A DNA stretch of 64,000 nucleotides from UBA1189 sp964570685 (GTDB lineage: Bacteria > Bacteroidota > Bacteroidia > Bacteroidales > Bacteroidaceae), in assembly GCA_964570685.1 (NCBI GenBank), contig CAZMZC010000006.1:18978-82977 (forward strand), written 5' to 3'. Position numbers and translations under genes: made by a program. Shown in pieces: positions 44,875 to 53,025 of the stretch; position 1 is the stretch's first letter, and each line of letters begins with the position of its first letter. The notes below the pieces were generated by a model. It was given only the letters and a program-made list of their open reading frames with translations. It searched no databases and was not told where the DNA came from.

Positions 44875-45032
44875 AAGGCAAAGATAATGCAAACGAGTGA
44901 ATAAAGCTTGCTTTATTTCCGACGAGTGCCGCTTATCTTCGCTTTTAAAGGCAAAGATAATGCAAACGAGTAAATAAAGCTTGCTTTATTTCCAACGAGT
45001 GCCGCTTATCTTCGCTTTTGAAGGCAAAGATA
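44875..45032. repeat. 73-base tandem repeat
   Basis: Two full units (44875-44947, 44948-45020) differing at a few positions, plus the start of a third (45021-45032). Each begins AAGGCAAAGATA, which on the minus strand reads TATCTTTG, a -7 box, and contains the palindrome AATAAAGC-TT-GCTTTATT. Confidence 0.9.
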
Positions 45033-45094
45033 CTATCTCTTACCGACATTGACAAACAATGGGTGCATTTTGGATGAACAATGAAGATATATAT

Positions 45095-45125
45095 TTTGTC
45101 ATATCACAAAAAAGGGCGACCTTTG
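45095..45125 (+). promoter_or_regulatory. Promoter of the lysine exporter gene
   Basis: TTTG, 19 bases, GACCTTTG (one mismatch to TAnnTTTG), 19 bases before the ATG. Confidence 0.6.
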
Positions 45126-45144
45126 CATTAAAACGGATATTCTT

Positions 45145-46074
45145 ATGCTTATCGTGCTACTGATACTTTGGAGCAGTGTACTCGTGGGCTATCTGCTACG
45201 GCGCTGGCCACAGCCTTGGGTGAGCCGTCTGCTGACCATCTCCATCTGGCTAATGCTATTTATTATAGGTATAGAGGTGGGCGGCAATGAGGTATTAGTC
45301 GGGTCATTAGGGCTGTTAGGCGCCGAGGCACTGCTAATCACCGTACTCACCACATTGTGCTGCGGTGCCGGGTCGCTGCTGCTCTGGCGTCGCCTACAAC
45401 CCAAGGAGCACGAGAGCCGCCGCAAGGCAGAGCGCAGCACCACACTGCGTTTCAGCCTTCGAGGGCTATGGACCACCATGCACGAGAGCATCATCATCTT
45501 CGTCTGCTTCTCGGGAGGATGCGTGCTGGGCTTTTTCGGAGCCGACGAATACCTGCCAGCCCGAGCCTCCTTCTACAGCCTATGTCTATTGCTGGTATGT
45601 GTAGGCTTCGGCATCGGGCAGAACGAAGAGCTACGGAAAAACTTCCGGTATATCAAGAAAGGCTTTGCATGGATGCCCGTAGTAACCATCATAAGCACCT
45701 GGATAGGAGCCCTGCTCACCGCCATGCTGCTCACCGACCGCAGTCCCGCCGACTGGCTGGCCGTAAGCTCCGGCTTCGGCTACTACTCCCTGTCAAGCAT
45801 GCTCATCACCGAGGTGCGCGGCATAGAACTGGGAACGGTAGCACTGATGTACAATGTCTTGCGCGAGATCACTGCCCTGCTGCTTGCCCCACTGCTACTG
45901 CGCGTCTTCGGTCCCTTGGCACCAATCAGCGTTGGAGGTGCCACCACAGCCGACACCACCCTGCCTACCATCTCACGTGTCAGCGGCACCCAGTTTATCC
46001 CCATAGCCATCTTCCACGGATTGGCGGTCGACCTCAGTGTGCCGCTGCTCGTACCCCTCTTCTGTGCGATATAA
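45145..46074 (+). CDS. lysO: LysO-family lysine exporter
   Basis: 309 residues, about eight membrane helices. LIVLLILWSSVLVGYLLRRW and IGIEVGGNEVL make the N-terminal half (DUF340), and FSGGCVLGFF...VCVGFGIGQNEE, SSGFGYYSLSSMLITEVRG and VGGATTADTTLPTISR form the C-terminal half with the conserved polar GATTADTTLP loop. LysO exports lysine and the toxic analogue thialysine from the cytoplasm. Length matches E. coli LysO. A bidirectional terminator follows. No lysine riboswitch is visible in the short leader. Confidence 0.88.
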   Translation: MLIVLLILWSSVLVGYLLRRWPQPWVSRLLTISIWLMLFIIGIEVGGNEVLVGSLGLLGAEALLITVLTTLCCGAGSLLLWRRLQPKEHESRRKAERSTTLRFSLRGLWTTMHESIIIFVCFSGGCVLGFFGADEYLPARASFYSLCLLLVCVGFGIGQNEELRKNFRYIKKGFAWMPVVTIISTWIGALLTAMLLTDRSPADWLAVSSGFGYYSLSSMLITEVRGIELGTVALMYNVLREITALLLAPLLLRVFGPLAPISVGGATTADTTLPTISRVSGTQFIPIAIFHGLAVDLSVPLLVPLFCAI

Positions 46075-46079
46075 AAAAA

Positions 46080-46111
46080 ATGAGTGGGAAGCATACCCTG
46101 CCCCCACTCAT
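46080..46111. terminator. Bidirectional terminator
   Basis: ATGAGTGGG (46080-46088) pairs with CCCACTCAT (46103-46111), with an A-run before it on the plus strand, between convergent genes. Confidence 0.7.
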
Positions 46112-46130
46112 CATACCATGAAGCCTATCC

Positions 46131-46568
46131 TTACTTCTTGAACAGTCCGCCCAGCAAGCTGCCAGCCTTCTCCTTGATAAGGTCAGCCGCGCTATCCTTC
46201 ACGAAGTCAGCCAGAAGGTCATTCACATCAACCCCCTTGCCCGATGTAAGCATATTCAGCACCTTCGGAATCATAGGCACCACCGCATTCACCAACGATG
46301 AAGACAAGCCCAACTTCTTAGCCACATTGTCGCTAAAGAGGTTGCCGGCCAGCGCTGTCACAGGGCTTGAAGCCGCATCTTCCTTTCCTGTAAAGAGCGC
46401 TTTCAACTGGTCCAATCCACCCTCCTTCACAGCAGTATCCTTGATACTGTCAAAGATAGAGTCAGAAAGGCCACCCAATACCTTCTCCTGCAGATTCTCA
46501 GGAATCGCTGCCGAGCCCGTAAGCACCTCGGCAGCCTTGTCCTTTATAAGTTCCGTTAACATTGACAT
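46131..46568 (-). CDS. DUF937-like small Ala/Leu-rich protein
   Basis: 145 residues from MSMLTELIKDKAAEV; further upstream starts would run into the neighbouring lipoprotein gene. Helical, rich in Leu, Ala and Lys, with repeated patterns LGGLSDSIFDSI, LAGNLFSDNVAKKLGLS and AGSLLGGLFKK that recall DUF937/DUF2780-type proteins. No signal peptide or metal motif. Function unknown. It starts 37 bases after the META-domain lipoprotein stop and probably shares its transcript. Confidence 0.65.
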   Translation of the reverse strand: MSMLTELIKDKAAEVLTGSAAIPENLQEKVLGGLSDSIFDSIKDTAVKEGGLDQLKALFTGKEDAASSPVTALAGNLFSDNVAKKLGLSSSLVNAVVPMIPKVLNMLTSGKGVDVNDLLADFVKDSAADLIKEKAGSLLGGLFKK

Positions 46569-46605
46569 AGCGATAACTATTATTTTAGAATGATACTCCC
46601 GTTCA

Positions 46606-47016
46606 TCAACGCTTCTCCAGTGAAACGACCGTATTGCCAGCCGCATCAAGGAAATAAAGATGGGTACCGTCAACCTTGAAGTCGACCACCTGTCCCAAAG
46701 CAGGCAGCATAGCATCCTCTACGGTCATATCGGCACACATCATACGAGTGCTTCCCATAGCAGCAAACATCAATGTCTCAGGATTGACCTCGGCAGGCAT
46801 AGCACCAGTCAGCTGGTTGCAGCCAGTGCTACCATAGATAAGCTGCTCAGCCACATTGAAGCCCATAAAAGCATCCACTGAGTCGGGCACAGCCATCTCA
46901 CCTATTGCCACCACGTTCCACTCGCCATCAAGCGCCTCGAGCGACTTCTTCTCATTACAACTTGCCATAACAAACACAGCCATTACGGCTACAAACAGAT
47001 TAAAAACTTTCTTCAT
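46606..47016 (-). CDS. META/HslJ-domain lipoprotein
   Basis: 136 residues. Signal peptide with lipobox MAS-Cys20. The rest is a META domain: LDGEWNVVAIGEMAV at the start, YGSTGCNQLTGAM in the centre and the TRMMCAD motif, as in HslJ. HslJ-type proteins are envelope lipoproteins induced by heat or linked to novobiocin tolerance in E. coli; the biochemical activity is unknown. First gene of a two-gene unit with the DUF937-like gene. Confidence 0.87.
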   Translation of the reverse strand: MKKVFNLFVAVMAVFVMASCNEKKSLEALDGEWNVVAIGEMAVPDSVDAFMGFNVAEQLIYGSTGCNQLTGAMPAEVNPETLMFAAMGSTRMMCADMTVEDAMLPALGQVVDFKVDGTHLYFLDAAGNTVVSLEKR

Positions 47017-47106
47017 ATCTCTTCTATTAATATTACAAACCGCGAAGATAGCAACTATTTTGCAGAATAAAAAGGTTTAAGCAGCAAAAGTATCTGAAAA
47101 GCAAAT

Positions 47107-47207
47107 TTTCATTCACTCACTTGCTCCATCCGTGCTTATTGCGAGAATGGGCGGCGCTCGTCGCAAATGAAAGCGAGCTTTCATTCACTCACTTGCTCCA
47201 TCCGTGC
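47107..47207. repeat. Direct repeat, 72-base period
   Basis: Identical 29-base words at 47107-47135 and 47179-47207, both ending CCATCCGTGC. Confidence 0.85.
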
Positions 47208-47401
47208 CATATTTCCGTGCAAATGGTCGGGTAAGCGGAAATATTGAATTGCCTTTAGCCCCTACGGGCGGCGACCTAAAGGTTCTCAGAGGCCATTTCC
47301 CGACGCAATCCCCTATCTCACATCCCGTTAACCCCGAGTTTTTTTGTCAGGATTTTTCTCCGTCTCAAAATTGGAGGTATCCGATTTTTATGTTCTCCGT
47401 A

Positions 47402-47431
47402 GCAGTTATTGCAAATATTTGCAACAACTGC
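47402..47431. terminator. 30-base palindrome after hsdR
   Basis: GCAGTTATTGCAAAT followed by its near-complement ATTTGCAACAACTGC, one mismatch in 15 pairs. Six bases past the hsdR stop; no T-run, so a terminator or mRNA-end-protecting role is inferred. Confidence 0.5.
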
Positions 47432-47437
47432 CTGTGG

Positions 47438-50400
47438 CTACGCCGTCGCCTCCTCAGGATTCACTACCCCATGGATGTTGTCGATGTATTTTGCCAAGGG
47501 TAGCATATAGGTACTAAACACCGATAGCTTCTCATCGAACGGTGCTTCATTGACTACAATATCTTTGGTAATATCACCGTTCTCACACACATAGGATATA
47601 ATAGTCGTCAAGAACTCCTCTTGTTCGGCATTGAGTTGTGCACCTGAGAGGAATGTGCTGAATCGCTCGATGGCTTCCTTTCGGTTCACTCCGATGATAG
47701 AGCGGATGAAGATGGCTACATTGGCTCCACAGGGCATACCTTGGGTATATCTATCGTAGTCCTCCTTGTTGCCCAATTCTTCCCATAGGATATGTTCAAG
47801 TTCTCTCACATCGGCACTTGTCAACTGCTCCATGGAGTATATCTTGTTCAGGACAGGAAGGTTACGGTTCTCGGCAAGGAAGTCCATTATCCGCTGCTTG
47901 TAGGTGACGCGAGTGACGATACCTTCACTTGTGCCATCGTATGTCACCACATCTTCGATATCAATGATAAACCATTGGTTCTTATCCCCAAGCAGGAACT
48001 TAGTCAACTCTCTTATATCCTCGCGTACCTTTTCGAGCCATGGCAACGACATGTTTTCCCAGTACACAGGAGTCAGCACCTCCTTGATGGTTGCCATCTT
48101 CGCCTGAATCTGCGGTATGGTTGCTTTCTGCTGCAACTTCTCTGCCACGACTTGTACATTCTGTATCGCCCTGTTTGCTCCTGCTTCTTCATCGAGCAAT
48201 GATAGTTCAATCGCCAACATCAACACATCAAACTTCTTGGCATTCTCGTCCTGCGTGTTCTTGGCAAGCAAAGGAGATATATCATTCTTCAATGTCAAGG
48301 TATCCAACTCCGAAATATATGCCCATGCTCCCTCTTCCTTGAAGTGACTTACCTGTTCCCACTTGGCACGCACCGAGATATGGCTATCCGAAAGCATTGT
48401 CACCTGCTCCTTCAGCAATGCCTTGATGTCATCGTGGAGTCGCTTGGCAAATTCATCCTCCTGGAACTTCTGATGTTGGAGATGGAATGCTATATCCGCA
48501 CGCAAGCAGAAGAGGCGCTCGGTCAATGATTGGGTGGTACGTGACTCTTTACCATTGGGATTCTTCTCAAAGTAGTCAAAGTTGCAGCACCAATCGAAGA
48601 TGTAGAATTCTTTCTTGTCCTCTGCTCCAAACAATCCCTGCGATAGGCGTGTGCCACGTCCTATCATTTGCATGAACTTGATCTTGCTCTTCACGGGCTT
48701 GAAGAATACCAAGTTCAACACGTCGGGTACGTCGATACCTGTATCAAGCATATCCACCGACACGGCAATCTGAGGTTCATGATCGCGTTTCTCGAACTTG
48801 TCTATCAAGTCCTGCGAATAGGTGATATAGTTGTCTATGAGCACACAGAATCCTGCGCCATATTCAGGATACAGCACCCCGAAGCGCTCTACTATCAGTT
48901 CGGCATGGCGGTGGTTATAGGCAAACACGATGCTCTTACCGATGCGTTCACCACTCTGCACCCTCAATCCGTTCTCCATCAAGTCTTGCAATACGGCATC
49001 AATGGTGTCTATATTGTAGATGTAACTGAATATCTCATTGTTGTTGATGTCGCGTACATACTTGCTCTTCTCATAGGGCACGGCCTCCTCAGCGGCTCGG
49101 GTTTCGATAGGGCCTGTAAGGTCTTTAGAGTCTTTAAAGTCCTTAAGGTCACTAACGACCTTAGAGACCTTAGAGTCCTTAAAGTCATTAAAGACCTTAT
49201 GCAACTCCTCATACTCCCATATCTGTTCCATCTGACGCTTCTCCTCTTCGCTGAGGTTGTTGTATTTGATTCCCTCCTTGAGTATCATCGAGCCGCGCTT
49301 ATAGCCTACATAGGGCACAAGGTAGCCATCCGATACGGCATCCTCCAACTCATAGGCATAGTTCGGTGCTCCCTGCTCCATCTCGAAGATGTCGTAGGTG
49401 CTCTTGTCCACCTCATCGCGTGGCGTTGCCGTAAGTCCGATGAGCATCGCATCAAAGTAGTTAAAGATGGCTCCAAACTTACCGAAGATGCTTCGGTGTG
49501 CTTCGTCAATGATGATTAAGTCGAACCGTCCCACCGAGAAGGGCTTCTCATCCGTATCGATAAAGTTAATCATCGTTTGGTATGTAGAGAAGGTAATGCG
49601 GGCATTCATATCACGCTCACCACTCTCATTGAGCACCGTAGTCGTCTCATTGGGCATCAGCTTCACGAAGTTCTTATGAGCCTGCTTCACGAGTGATGTT
49701 CTATCGGCAAGGAAGAGCACATTCTTCACCCAGTCGTTACGCTTGAGTACATCCACCAATGATATAGCCACACGAGTCTTGCCTGTACCTGTTGCCATCA
49801 CGAGCAAACCTTTTCTGTGCTTCGTGTTGTAGTGTTCACACACCGCCTTGATAGCCGTTTTCTGATAGTAGCGGTCAGTAATGTTATCGTTGATGGTGAA
49901 GTCGGTTATGTCCTTCCGTCCACGCTTCTGTATCATGCGTTCCAAGTCATCCTCGGTGTGGAAACTATATAGTCTACGAGGAGGATAACCCAGCCCATCG
50001 ATGATGCGTGTATCAAATCCGTTGGTATAGTATATCACAGGGCGCACACCATAACGTGCCTCCAAGCAGTCGGCATACAGCTCGGCTTGGTGCTTGCCCT
50101 TAATGGGTGACACGGATGTACGCTTGGCTTCCACTACCGCAAGGGGCTTGCCATTGCTACCGAAGAGTACATAGTCGGCATAGCCTACCTCTTGTGTATT
50201 GGGCATGCCCTGCAACTCCACCTCGATGCAAGCCTTCGAGGGCTGCACCAATCCTTCGGTATCGAGTATCTGCCATCCTGCTTCGCGTAGCATGAGGTCA
50301 ATGTATAGTCTGCGTGTCTCAGCCTCCGAGATGTCGGTGGGCAATACTTCCACAGGAGCATTTGACTCTACGGCCACCTTGTCGGCTGCTTCTACAATCT

Positions 50401-50875
50401 TGCTCTCAGGGGTAATGGCAGGCACTTTGGTAGGAACCATCACAGGTGCACCCAGTGACACAGGTATCAGCGTCCTATCAAATGGTTTTACGCTCTCTAC
50501 TACTTTGAGCTTGAGGAGTACGGCAGCTACTACATTATATATATTGAGCAGGCAGAAGAACGATTCCCGCTTGCTCACCTCTCCGGCATGAGCACCCAAG
50601 TTGCCCACCTTGCGCACATAGTGCACCGCCATCATCACCTTGTCATCGTTGATGAACTCTTTGAAGGGTTCACCATCCACCAATTCAAACAGCGATGTGC
50701 GCTCCGGCACCTCAATGTTCTTCATCTGATAGAGCGAGCGCACCACATACTCCAATGCCCGGCGTGCATTGATGGCACTGATGTCGGGATTGCACACTTG
50801 GTTCTCCTCTGCTGCGGCACAGAAGCGGTGCAGGTCGGTGAGCTCAAGCTCTTTCAAGTAATCGAAATTGCGCAT
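47438..50875 (-). CDS. hsdR: Type I restriction enzyme R subunit
   Basis: 1145 residues. An N-terminal four-helix-type DUF4145-like segment (about 1-120) is followed by the nuclease region with PLAVVEAKRTS (ExK) and the helicase motor: Walker A VMATGTGKTRVAI, motif II LIIIDEAHRSIFG, LIGLTATP, and motif VI MQMIGRGTRLSQ. The C-terminal ~300 residues match the EcoEI-type C-terminal domain. Residues ~557-585 (FKDSKVSKVVSDLKDFKDSK) are a Lys/Asp repeat encoded by GTCTTTAGAGTCC-type DNA repeats. Last gene of the hsdM-fic-hsdS operon. Confidence 0.93.
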   Translation of the reverse strand: MRNFDYLKELELTDLHRFCAAAEENQVCNPDISAINARRALEYVVRSLYQMKNIEVPERTSLFELVDGEPFKEFINDDKVMMAVHYVRKVGNLGAHAGEVSKRESFFCLLNIYNVVAAVLLKLKVVESVKPFDRTLIPVSLGAPVMVPTKVPAITPESKIVEAADKVAVESNAPVEVLPTDISEAETRRLYIDLMLREAGWQILDTEGLVQPSKACIEVELQGMPNTQEVGYADYVLFGSNGKPLAVVEAKRTSVSPIKGKHQAELYADCLEARYGVRPVIYYTNGFDTRIIDGLGYPPRRLYSFHTEDDLERMIQKRGRKDITDFTINDNITDRYYQKTAIKAVCEHYNTKHRKGLLVMATGTGKTRVAISLVDVLKRNDWVKNVLFLADRTSLVKQAHKNFVKLMPNETTTVLNESGERDMNARITFSTYQTMINFIDTDEKPFSVGRFDLIIIDEAHRSIFGKFGAIFNYFDAMLIGLTATPRDEVDKSTYDIFEMEQGAPNYAYELEDAVSDGYLVPYVGYKRGSMILKEGIKYNNLSEEEKRQMEQIWEYEELHKVFNDFKDSKVSKVVSDLKDFKDSKDLTGPIETRAAEEAVPYEKSKYVRDINNNEIFSYIYNIDTIDAVLQDLMENGLRVQSGERIGKSIVFAYNHRHAELIVERFGVLYPEYGAGFCVLIDNYITYSQDLIDKFEKRDHEPQIAVSVDMLDTGIDVPDVLNLVFFKPVKSKIKFMQMIGRGTRLSQGLFGAEDKKEFYIFDWCCNFDYFEKNPNGKESRTTQSLTERLFCLRADIAFHLQHQKFQEDEFAKRLHDDIKALLKEQVTMLSDSHISVRAKWEQVSHFKEEGAWAYISELDTLTLKNDISPLLAKNTQDENAKKFDVLMLAIELSLLDEEAGANRAIQNVQVVAEKLQQKATIPQIQAKMATIKEVLTPVYWENMSLPWLEKVREDIRELTKFLLGDKNQWFIIDIEDVVTYDGTSEGIVTRVTYKQRIMDFLAENRNLPVLNKIYSMEQLTSADVRELEHILWEELGNKEDYDRYTQGMPCGANVAIFIRSIIGVNRKEAIERFSTFLSGAQLNAEQEEFLTTIISYVCENGDITKDIVVNEAPFDEKLSVFSTYMLPLAKYIDNIHGVVNPEEATA

Positions 50876-50887
50876 AGTCAGTAGTTT

Positions 50888-51517
50888 TTAATTAGAGTCT
50901 TTAGGGTCTTTAAGGTCTTTAGGGTCCTTAGAGTCCTTAAAATCCTTATAGTCCTTAGCCCCCTTATAGTTATTTGCTCTATAGTCTTTCCTCACTCTCA
51001 TCATCCGCTCACTGAAGCCGCCCTCCTTCACGAAGTCGTCAGACAGGCGTTGTATCTGCCGATGTAGCAGGTAGTCGGCTTGCTTGAGCAGCACGATGGC
51101 CATGTTGGCTATGGTCTCGGGCGGACGCGTCTCGGCCAATGCCATGAAATAGGCACCGTCGTTGTGGTCGCGACCTATTCGGCGCATGGCTTCGAGCTCT
51201 GCCGAGCCCTCCTCCCACTGGCGGTGCCCACGGGTCTTGAGGTAGTCCTCGTAGTCTTCGTTGAGCTCGTGCAGACTCGCCTTGGCCACATTAAGCAGCT
51301 TCAGCTCGGTCTTGGCCGAGGTGCCCGAGGCCATGCTACCCTCCACGATGTTCTGCTTGCCAGAGCGTGCTGCCTGCACCATCTGGTCAATGGTGCGGTC
51401 GCCCTTCTGCAGGTAGGTGTGGCAGAAGTAGTAGGTGAGCTGAAAGATGACATCCGTCTTTTGATAGCTCAGCAACTTCTTGTAGTTGCCCCGCTGGGGT
51501 ATCAGGTTCTCACTCAT
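50888..51517 (-). CDS. Four-helix-bundle protein with repeat tail
   Basis: 209 residues. The first ~175 residues match the four-helix-bundle (S23-like) proteins of Bacteroidota: LSYQKTDVIFQLTYYFCHTYL, RTIDQMVQAARSGKQNIVEGS, AKTELKLLNVAKASLHELNEDYEDYLK. The role is unknown. The last ~30 residues (DYKDFKDSKDPKDLKD...) are a Lys/Asp tail encoded by the same AGTCCTTAAAGTC-type repeats seen in hsdR and in the spacer before hsdS. It is 12 bases upstream of hsdR, inside the restriction operon. Confidence 0.8.
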   Translation of the reverse strand: MSENLIPQRGNYKKLLSYQKTDVIFQLTYYFCHTYLQKGDRTIDQMVQAARSGKQNIVEGSMASGTSAKTELKLLNVAKASLHELNEDYEDYLKTRGHRQWEEGSAELEAMRRIGRDHNDGAYFMALAETRPPETIANMAIVLLKQADYLLHRQIQRLSDDFVKEGGFSERMMRVRKDYRANNYKGAKDYKDFKDSKDPKDLKDPKDSN

Positions 51518-51574
51518 GGCGGTCAGTGTTTATGGTTAATTATTGGTTGTTTGTTATTGTTTGTTGTTATCGTC

Positions 51575-51635
51575 ATCGTTAGAGTCCCTAAAGTCCTTCG
51601 AGTCTTTAGAGTCTTTAGAGACTTTAAAGAGCTAT
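51575..51635. repeat. GTCTTTAGAGTC short-repeat tract
   Basis: Tandem variants of AGTCTTTAGAGTC and AGTCCCTAAAGTCC between hsdS and the four-helix-bundle gene; same words inside both neighbours (49120-49205 and 50890-50960). Confidence 0.8.
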
Positions 51636-52804
51636 CCAAAATACTCCTGCATGCGGGCATTAAACAAAGTCTCCACCTCGCCTAACGATTGCTTGATAAG
51701 GGCCTTTTGCTGCTCGATGCTTTCTATCTTAGATACAAATTCTTCTTGTAATGTAATAGGAGGTATAATTATGCGTGTTTTCTTAATCTCACTTAGATGT
51801 AGATTGGGAACGCCTATGCCTTTAATTGATTTATCAAACTGTTGTTTTGTACTTCTATTATTGATTGCATAGGTTAAAAACTTGGGTACAAAACCCTTAT
51901 TGGGACGTAAAAGGGCAAGACTTACATATATATCGAAAATGTCATCTGTTTCCACGAGAGCACAGATTCCATAAGTTCCATTTTTACATAGTAGAATATC
52001 ATTTCTTTGAGGAGCAACTCTTTTATACAATTCTACATGCAGACTTTCGGGAATATATTTGATATTACCCCAATTTATCACACCACTAACAACATCTTTT
52101 GCAGACAAGAACTTAATTCCATTTATTTCATCATCTGTATACTGAGGCGTTTGATGTGTACCATCTTTGATGATTGAAAAGACTTCAGAGAGAGTTTTGA
52201 TTTCAAAATCATGATTGTTGTCGTCAACACTTCCGAACATCTCATAGAAGATAGATTGCGCCAGTGCATCGAGTTCCTTCAACTGCTGACGCTTTTTATC
52301 AAGGATGCCACTCAAACAATCCAACTCAGACACAATCTTTTCTTGTTCGGGGAGAGGGGGGATGGGGATAGGAATTGACAGTAATGATGATTTTACAAGG
52401 TGCTTAATTGTAACTCCCTTGCCATATTGAGAGTCTAAAAGCCCAATATTTTTAAGAAACCGAAGATAGAGTAAGCAAAATCTTGGAACGACAGAACCAT
52501 TAAACCTAACACGGTGAAGTGCATTCTGATACAACATTGGTTCATCTTTATTCCAAATAGCAGCCCTACCAATATCTCCACCTTCACATATAAGTAAATC
52601 TCCTTTTTGTACAGAATAACGCTCCAACTCTGACTTCTCAAACCTTGTTTGCTTTATTGTAGCGAAGTCTATCTTGTCCCATAAAACATTAATAGCACAT
52701 AAGTAAGGATACAGCTCTCCTGTATCTTTGGATTGATTAAGAGTTTTGCCTAAATCGCTTTCACAAACCTCTCCCAGTTTCTTTATCTCCCAACCCTGTT
52801 TCAT
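51632..52804 (-). CDS. hsdS: Type I restriction specificity subunit
   Basis: 390 residues with the two-half plan of HsdS: first target recognition domain (about 1-140), central conserved helix (PIPPLPEQEKIVSELDCLSGILDKKRQQLKELDALAQSIFYEMFG, about 146-190), second recognition domain (about 200-340) and C-terminal conserved helix (PPITLQEEFVSKIESIEQQKALIKQSL). Each recognition domain reads half of a bipartite site; the helices set the spacing. Intact. It overlaps the small upstream gene by four bases (ATGA). Confidence 0.93.
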   Translation of the reverse strand: MKQGWEIKKLGEVCESDLGKTLNQSKDTGELYPYLCAINVLWDKIDFATIKQTRFEKSELERYSVQKGDLLICEGGDIGRAAIWNKDEPMLYQNALHRVRFNGSVVPRFCLLYLRFLKNIGLLDSQYGKGVTIKHLVKSSLLSIPIPIPPLPEQEKIVSELDCLSGILDKKRQQLKELDALAQSIFYEMFGSVDDNNHDFEIKTLSEVFSIIKDGTHQTPQYTDDEINGIKFLSAKDVVSGVINWGNIKYIPESLHVELYKRVAPQRNDILLCKNGTYGICALVETDDIFDIYVSLALLRPNKGFVPKFLTYAINNRSTKQQFDKSIKGIGVPNLHLSEIKKTRIIIPPITLQEEFVSKIESIEQQKALIKQSLGEVETLFNARMQEYFG

Positions 52805-53013
52805 ACTCTCCTATTGCAATTACTAGGAATATGATCTTGTATTTCATCGAGTTTATTATAGATGTCGTTGAGGTCTTTCACCTCATCGTCAAAGTCAGGA
52901 AGTCCTTTTAGGGCTTCTATCTCATATCGTATATCTTCCAAACCCGTCTTAAGCGTGTCTCTTATCTCGCATAATACCCCATATATCTTTTCGTCCATAG
53001 TGTTACTATTCAT
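52801..53013 (-). CDS. Small helical protein of the type I operon
   Basis: 70 residues: MNSNTMDEKIYGVLCEIRDTLKTG then an acidic middle (EALKGLPDFDDEVKDLNDIYNKLDEIQDHIP) and a basic end. Predicted to be two helices, possibly a coiled coil. No family recognised. It lies between fic and hsdS with a 12-base gap upstream and an ATGA overlap downstream, so it is translated with them; a regulatory or adaptor role is conceivable. Confidence 0.65.
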   Translation of the reverse strand: MNSNTMDEKIYGVLCEIRDTLKTGLEDIRYEIEALKGLPDFDDEVKDLNDIYNKLDEIQDHIPSNCNRRV

Positions 53014-53025
53014 TACAATTACCAG

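Larger units (their letters stand above)
47017..47437. other. Repeat-bearing intergenic stretch
   Basis: No gene seen. Contains two copies of a 29-base word (TTTCATTCACTCACTTGCTC and onward) starting at 47107 and 47179, a hairpin ATATTTCCG/CGGAAATAT (47209-47244), and a near-perfect 30-base palindrome (47402-47431) just after hsdR. Confidence 0.65.

Noticed and set aside
45033..45144. Lysine riboswitch before lysO
   Set aside because: The leader after the promoter is under 20 bases and shows no multi-helix structure.
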